From the NCBI GenBank assembly GCA_016781705.1, contig JADDPV010000141.1, positions 1 to 9,878 of the forward strand: DNA of 9,878 nt, written 5' to 3'. Within the stretch, counting starts at the first letter, position 1. Every line of letters starts with the position of its first letter. The DNA is from Rubrobacter sp. (lineage in GTDB: Bacteria; Actinomycetota; Rubrobacteria; Rubrobacterales; Rubrobacteraceae). This document shows, piece after piece, positions 6,180 to 9,878 of the stretch. The position numbers and the translations under genes were made by a program. Under the pieces are notes generated by a model. That model ran no database searches, was not told the origin of the DNA, and saw only the letters and a program-made list of their open reading frames with translations.

Positions 6180-7184
6180 CTACAGGTTCTTGATGATCGC
6201 CTGCGTGAATTCCCTGGTCCCCGCGCTGCCGCCGAGGTCCTTCGTGCGGGTCTCGGGGTTCTTGAGCGCCGCCTCGATGCCGGCCTGCATCCGATCCGCG
6301 TCCTCGTCGTAACCCAGGTAGGCGAGCATGTTCTTGGCCGAGAGCAGCGTCGCCAGCGGGTTCGCCCGGTTCTGGCCGGCGTACTTCGGCGCGGAGCCGT
6401 GAACCGGCTCGAAGACCGCGAGCCCGTCCCCCAGGTTCGCGCCCGGCGCCACGCCCAAGCCGCCCGTCAGCCCCGCGCACAGGTCGGAGAGGATGTCGCC
6501 GTAGAGGTTCGGGCAGACCATCACGTCGTAGAGGTCTGGCTTCATCACGAGCTGCATGCTCATGTTGTCCACGATGCGGTCGTCTATCTCCTCGAAGTCG
6601 TTCTCGTAGTCCTTGGCAACCTCGTAGAACACGTCCCTGAAGAGTCCGTCGGTGTACTTCATGATGTTCGCCTTGTGAACGACGGTTATGTGCTTGCGCC
6701 CCAGTTCCTTCGACCGCTCGAAGGCGAGGCGGCAGATGCGCTCGGTGCCCTCACGCGTGATGATCTTGATGCTCTCCGCCGCGTGGCGCCCCACCATGTG
6801 CTCGACCCCCGCGTACAGGTCCTCCGTGTTCTCGCGGTAAATAATGAGGTCTATGTCTCTATAGTTGAGGTCCAACCCAGGCAGGCTGATGTTCGGCCTG
6901 ACGTTCGCGTAGAGGTCCAGCTCCTTCCTGAGCGCAACGTTCACGGAGCGGAAGCCGGTCCCGACGGGGGTGGTGAGGGGACCTTTGAGGGCTACCTTGT
7001 TGCGGCGGATGGATTCGAGCACGTCTTCGGGGAGTGGGGTACCTCTTTCGTCCATCACGGTCTCGCCAGCCTCGGCGACCTCCCACTCGATGTCGGTACC
7101 CAGAGCGCCTATGACCTCCCGTACCGAGTCCGTCAAGTCAGGTCCGATTCCGTCGCCCGGGATCAGGGTAACCATCTGCGCCAC
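6180..7184 (-). CDS. icd: Isocitrate dehydrogenase (isocitrate/isopropylmalate dehydrogenase family)
   Basis: Oxidatively decarboxylates isocitrate to 2-oxoglutarate in the TCA cycle; 334 aa, the short form. GDGIGP is at residues 10-15. The substrate loop RSVNVALRK (S80, N82, R86) followed by LDLYANVRP is of the isocitrate rather than isopropylmalate type. YRENTEDLYAG, HKANIMKYTDG (K171) and the metal-binding DNM and YGDILSD (D230, D234) complete the active site. The coenzyme segment reads HGSAPKYAGQNRANP; its K267-Y268 matches the lysine-tyrosine pair of NADP enzymes, whereas typical NAD forms have Asp-Ile there, so NADP use is plausible although short enzymes are often labelled NAD-dependent. 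GTG 7182-7184 is chosen because AAGGGGG lies 7 bases upstream; ATG 7173-7175, three codons later, is the alternative. Other family substrates, such as homoisocitrate, cannot be ruled out. Confidence 0.9.
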   Translation of the reverse strand: MAQMVTLIPGDGIGPDLTDSVREVIGALGTDIEWEVAEAGETVMDERGTPLPEDVLESIRRNKVALKGPLTTPVGTGFRSVNVALRKELDLYANVRPNISLPGLDLNYRDIDLIIYRENTEDLYAGVEHMVGRHAAESIKIITREGTERICRLAFERSKELGRKHITVVHKANIMKYTDGLFRDVFYEVAKDYENDFEEIDDRIVDNMSMQLVMKPDLYDVMVCPNLYGDILSDLCAGLTGGLGVAPGANLGDGLAVFEPVHGSAPKYAGQNRANPLATLLSAKNMLAYLGYDEDADRMQAGIEAALKNPETRTKDLGGSAGTREFTQAIIKNL

Positions 7185-7214
7185 TGAGGAACCCCCTTCT
7201 GGTGGATTTGGGTC

Positions 7215-7244
7215 AGTATAGCGGTCGGGAGAAGGGGCGGCTAA
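7215..7244 (-). promoter_or_regulatory. Predicted promoter of the isocitrate dehydrogenase gene
   Basis: Minus strand: -10 TATACT (7215-7220, 5 of 6), 18-base spacer, -35 TTAGCC (7239-7244, 3 of 6). It gives a leader of about 24 bases before the GTG start, with the AAGGGGG ribosome binding site in it. Confidence 0.5.
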
Positions 7245-7269
7245 CGGGAGGGGGGGCCCGCAATGCTCG

Positions 7270-8049
7270 TCAGCTCGAGACCATACGGAACAGGTAGGCC
7301 ACCGGCATGAGCAGACGCCTAGAACGAGGACCGGGGAGCCGAACGACCCGCTGGCAAGCCCGGTGACGGTCCAGGACGCCAGGAGCCCCAGGAGCCGAAG
7401 ACAGCCCAGGCGAGCAGGAGGATGAGAGCAGAGTGCACGAAGGGTTCGACCAGGAGGAGCAGGAACAACAGGACCATCGCGGCGGCGAGCGTGCCGGCGG
7501 CAACGACCTTGAGGGCTCCGCCTGGGTAGTGCCGTACGGCTCCGAGAGGCCGACAGCGCAGAGGTAGCCTGTGCGAGGCTACCTGCGAGGTTCGCTAGTG
7601 GGATCTCTAGGCGACCAGCAGCGTGAGCCCAGAGGTGTACGGAGCCGCCCCGAACGTCGAACCGAAGCCACGGGTGTTGTAGCTCGTCCTCCTTCAGAGG
7701 AGCGCGTGGACGACGGAGGACCAGAATAGCGTGAACATTGGAGCGGGTGATCAGGTCGAGGAGCGCCGTGAGGACGGCGGCTTCGAACATGACGGACGCG
7801 GTCAGGCCCTCCGCGTAGATGGTGATGACCTGCACGGCGAGAACATAGGCGAGCACCGGCACGGCCGAGCACGCCGTCACGAACAAGAACGAGTTGAGCC
7901 AGTCCCCGCGACCGCCAGCGCGCGGACAAGCCTCCCCTCAAAGAGCAAGCGGTCGATCGCCCGGCGGAAGCTTCGGAGCGCAGGGAGATCTCGACCTCCC
8001 CGCCGGCGAGTGCCCGCGCCGCTCCACTGGATCCCACATCGAAATCCAC
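7270..8049 (-). pseudogene. Frameshifted membrane protein gene, family not recognised
   Basis: No single frame is open across this stretch, yet coding-like peptide runs on through all three minus frames in order. The pieces are: MDFDVGSSGAARALAGGEVE from GTG 8047-8049; RSFRRAIDRLLFEGRLVRAL (about 7980-7900); a long membrane-like part with VPVLAYVLAVQVITIYAEG, RFDVRGGSVHLWA and IPLANLAGSLAQ (about 7900-7560); KVVAAGTLAAAMVLLFLLLL (about 7560-7390); TVTGLASGSFGSPVLVLG; and RLLMPVAYLFRMVSS ending at TGA 7270-7272. At least five frame changes are needed, giving an ancestor near 255 aa with several membrane helices. The joined peptide is my reconstruction and junctions are approximate. Decay fits best, since neighbours are intact; sequencing errors are the alternative. 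It lies 26 bases after the YIP1-family gene on the same strand. Confidence 0.6.
7562..7584. repeat. Perfect 9-base inverted repeat inside the broken gene
   Basis: AGGTAGCCT (7562-7570) and AGGCTACCT (7576-7584) are exact reverse complements around the 5-base loop GTGCG. No T tract follows on either strand, so it is not a standard terminator. It lies at the point where the inferred reading frame of the pseudogene changes, and inverted repeats are known hot spots for templated slippage. Confidence 0.45.
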
Positions 8050-8075
8050 TAACCGACTACCGCCGGGCGAGCTTG

Positions 8076-8798
8076 CTAAGCGGAGCCCGCCAGGGCGCCG
8101 ATCACAATCGCCAAGAGCCCGAATACCAAACTCAGAACCACCGAAACGGCAACGGGTGCAAGAATCACGATAGCGGCTTGTCCTGTGGTCATGCCGTGCA
8201 CTTCGCGTATACCCAGCACGAATAAAATGATGACGTATACCGTCAGCACGAGGCCGATAAGTATGTTCAGAATCGGTATCAGAAACAGGAAGGCAAGGAT
8301 CACCGGGAAAGAGGCGTAACAGACAACCCTGAGGGTAGCCCCGAAACCGGCGTTGTTCTGGCGCACCAGCAAGTAGACGACGAGATGGTAGATAGCCGCG
8401 CCGACAACATCCGACAAGACGGTAACAGCGGGGAACAAGACCAGGTAGAGCAAGGACAAGAGCACCGCGGTCAGAAAAAAGCTAGCGTCGGCGGCAAACA
8501 GGGAAAACAGGACGAAGAGGAGCCCGAAGGGTATAGCCGCGATCAAGGAGCAGATCGCGGCGAAGGCAAGCGGGTTGACGAAGCCCCCGCTCCGCGGGAG
8601 GCTACGGAAGAAGCCGACGGGGTTGGAGACCAGAGCCCTGACGGTGCTCACGAAGCTACCCACCGGATTCGACACATTGAACTCGCCGGTCGGGCCGCCC
8701 GAGAGCCCGGGGGCGGGACCGGCCGGCCCGCTCCCGTACAGCGGTCGGGCCGGGTCGTTGGGATTCTGGCCTCCGGAACCGCCCGTGTTGAAGTCCAT
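8076..8798 (-). CDS. YIP1-family integral membrane protein
   Basis: A 240-aa protein. Residues 1-40 are rich in Gly, Pro, Ser and Asn and probably disordered in the cytoplasm. An amphipathic part with two similar NPVG repeats (NPVGSFVSTV, NPVGFFRSLP) leads into five or six membrane helices between about 73 and 236. The NPVGFFRSLP-type entry followed by PLAFAAICSLIAAIPFGLL, the TVLSDVVGAAIYHLVVYLL helix and the ATLRVVCYASFP segment fit the YIP1 family (Yip1 domain). Bacterial members are widespread, but their role is poorly known. ATG 8796-8798 has GGGGAGG 8 bases upstream. The broken membrane gene follows 26 bases downstream and starts with a similar MDF(N/D)xGxSG. Divergent from the plus-strand gene at 8942. 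Confidence 0.8.
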   Translation of the reverse strand: MDFNTGGSGGQNPNDPARPLYGSGPAGPAPGLSGGPTGEFNVSNPVGSFVSTVRALVSNPVGFFRSLPRSGGFVNPLAFAAICSLIAAIPFGLLFVLFSLFAADASFFLTAVLLSLLYLVLFPAVTVLSDVVGAAIYHLVVYLLVRQNNAGFGATLRVVCYASFPVILAFLFLIPILNILIGLVLTVYVIILFVLGIREVHGMTTGQAAIVILAPVAVSVVLSLVFGLLAIVIGALAGSA

Positions 8799-8833
8799 GC
8801 GCTCTTCCTCCCCGCTATGACCTCGTCACCTGA

Positions 8834-8862
8834 AGCCTATCCGCAGACGGGTCCGGGCGCAA
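8834..8862 (-). promoter_or_regulatory. Predicted promoter of the YIP1-family gene
   Basis: Minus strand: -35 TTGCGC (8857-8862, 4 of 6), 17-base spacer, -10 TAGGCT (8834-8839), the TAnnnT form common in high-GC actinobacteria. About 35 bases separate the -10 from the ATG. Confidence 0.5.
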
Positions 8863-8890
8863 TAGCGCGCCGCCCGTTTCGAGCTTGCTG

Positions 8891-8896
8891 TAGAAT
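8891..8896 (+). promoter_or_regulatory. Possible -10 element for the right-edge gene
   Basis: TAGAAT (5 of 6 to consensus) on the plus strand, 45 bases before the GTG at 8942. No good -35 is present at the usual distance, so a non-housekeeping sigma factor or chance is possible. Confidence 0.35.
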
Positions 8897-8941
8897 AAGG
8901 GGGGAAGGACGCTTTCGGGAGAGACGGAGAGGGACCGTTCG

Positions 8942-9878
8942 GTGTCGTCCACGATAGAGACGCTGGAGCGCGAGCTTGGGGAGGCCCAGGGCGAGCGGGA
9001 GGGTCAGCAGCGGGCGGTGATCCGGGCGCGCAACGCCCACGAAGCGGCCTGTCTGGCGCGCGACGACGCCTGGACGGAGTCGGCGGAGGGGTTCGGGACG
9101 GACGCGGAGGTAGAGCGGCTCTCGGAGCTTGTGTACAAGCGACGGCGGGAGCTCTACGAGGCGATAGACCGCCTCAAGGCCGCCGAGGGCAAGGAACGCA
9201 GGATCAAGAGCCGCCTGATGTACGTGCTGCCCGCGGAACGCCGCCGCTACCTCTCCGGCACCGTGGACGAGGAGTTCGAGAGGTTCCTCGTCGCCGTGCG
9301 CCACGCCTACGCCGCGCAGTTGCCGGGAACGGAGGTCTCGGTCGTGACGGAGAAGCCGGGGGAACTCGACCTCAGAGGCGACGCGACGTGGCGGGCGCTG
9401 GAGCGACTGTACTCGGGGACGGAGCGGCGGTGGGTGGAGATCCGGACCGGCGCCTCACCGGGGTGCGCCGAGAGGGCCAGCGCGATGGCCCATCAGGTGG
9501 CGTACTACGCGGGCGGACACCTCCCACGCGTATTCGTCGGGGGCGAGGAGGCGAAGGTCGGCAAACCCTGTGCGGCGGAGCGCGAGGGCGGGCGACCCTT
9601 GAGGGGCTTCGGCGGATCCGAAGGCAAGCTGGCTCTCGCCAGGATCACGGCGAGGAGGTACCTGGACGAAGGGTCGGTTGCTCGCTTAAGCAAGCGGGAG
9701 GAGGCGCTCGCGCAGGTAGCGGAGATAGCGCGCCTGTACCAGACTATGAACCTGACCGGCGACGAGATCCGATGGCGCCTGGAGCAGCTCATCTCCCTGC
9801 GCCTGGAGGTCCTCGAAGCGGTCTACCGCCTCACCGGCGACCGGCGCCGCTTCTCCTTTTACGAGATAGCCCGCGCCG
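8942..9878 (+). CDS. Unrecognised charged protein with N-terminal coiled coil, cut by the window edge
   Basis: The frame is open from GTG 8942-8944 to the right edge (312 codons, no stop), with GGAGAGGG 8 bases before the start. I do not recognise the family. Residues 1-95 are rich in Glu, Arg and Ala without prolines or long hydrophobic runs and look like a coiled coil (TLERELGEAQGEREG, ELVYKRRRELYEAIDRLKAA). A middle part of about 95-215 has mixed helix and strand character (VDEEFERFLVAVRHAY, TEVSVVTEKPGELDLRG, RRWVEIRTGASPG, HLPRVFVGG). The C-terminal part is helical again (EEALAQVAEIARLYQ, LEQLISLRLEVLEAVYRL). There is no signal peptide or membrane helix, so it is probably cytoplasmic. 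Codon use has the strong GC third-position bias of the intact genes, which supports real coding. It is divergent from the YIP1-family gene. Confidence 0.75.
   Translation, partial: MSSTIETLERELGEAQGEREGQQRAVIRARNAHEAACLARDDAWTESAEGFGTDAEVERLSELVYKRRRELYEAIDRLKAAEGKERRIKSRLMYVLPAERRRYLSGTVDEEFERFLVAVRHAYAAQLPGTEVSVVTEKPGELDLRGDATWRALERLYSGTERRWVEIRTGASPGCAERASAMAHQVAYYAGGHLPRVFVGGEEAKVGKPCAAEREGGRPLRGFGGSEGKLALARITARRYLDEGSVARLSKREEALAQVAEIARLYQTMNLTGDEIRWRLEQLISLRLEVLEAVYRLTGDRRRFSFYEIARA

Noticed and set aside
6103..6480. N-terminal extension of the sqdB frame into the dehydrogenase gene
   Set aside because: It overlaps the well-supported isocitrate dehydrogenase out of frame, and the Rossmann fold starts at the GTG 6100-6102 next to a good ribosome binding site.
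7185..7886. A 568-residue fusion of a membrane domain with isocitrate dehydrogenase
   Set aside because: The dehydrogenase has its own promoter, ribosome binding site and start. The upstream part is one of several frames of a broken gene and is out of frame for parts of its own length.
1..9878. CRISPR array, insertion sequence or phage genes
   Set aside because: No regularly spaced direct repeats, no transposase-like protein and no terminal inverted repeats of an IS were seen; the gene content is housekeeping plus lipid synthesis.

Overview
The window is GC-rich, tightly packed bacterial chromosome. High GC, frequent GTG and TTG starts, tRNAs without an encoded CCA and a Gly-Cys-Val tRNA cluster point to Actinomycetota. 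The protein sequences look most like a deep-branching lineage such as Rubrobacter, but that placement is inferred from memory, not from a search. Nearly everything is transcribed from the minus strand (right to left); only the last gene, at the right edge, is on the plus strand.

Reading in the direction of minus-strand transcription: a YIP1-family membrane protein (8076-8798) is followed by the wreck of another membrane protein gene broken by several frameshifts (7270-8049). Next comes an isocitrate dehydrogenase (6180-7184), then a three-gene block: sqdB (UDP-sulfoquinovose synthase, 4936-6102), an SqdX-like glycosyltransferase (3800-4918) and a GtrA-family membrane protein (3315-3803) whose TTG start overlaps the sqdX stop. 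Then follow tRNA-Gly, tRNA-Cys and tRNA-Val, thrS, and infC. infC ends at a strong intrinsic terminator, and a fresh promoter lies at the extreme left edge, pointing out of the window. The classical arrangement thrS-infC-rpmI-rplT would put ribosomal protein genes there, but they are not in the window.

The most interesting content is the sulfolipid block. SqdB makes UDP-sulfoquinovose from UDP-glucose and sulfite, and SqdX transfers the sulfosugar to diacylglycerol to give SQDG, a lipid best known from photosynthetic membranes. Nothing photosynthetic is visible here. The translationally coupled GtrA-type four-helix protein is a candidate unrecognised partner. Second, infC has no ATG, GTG or TTG that would include the conserved IF3 N-terminus; a Shine-Dalgarno sequence sits 9 bases before a GTA codon, so initiation is probably non-canonical, as known for infC elsewhere. 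Third, an unidentified charged, coiled-coil-like protein starts at 8942 on the plus strand and runs off the right edge.
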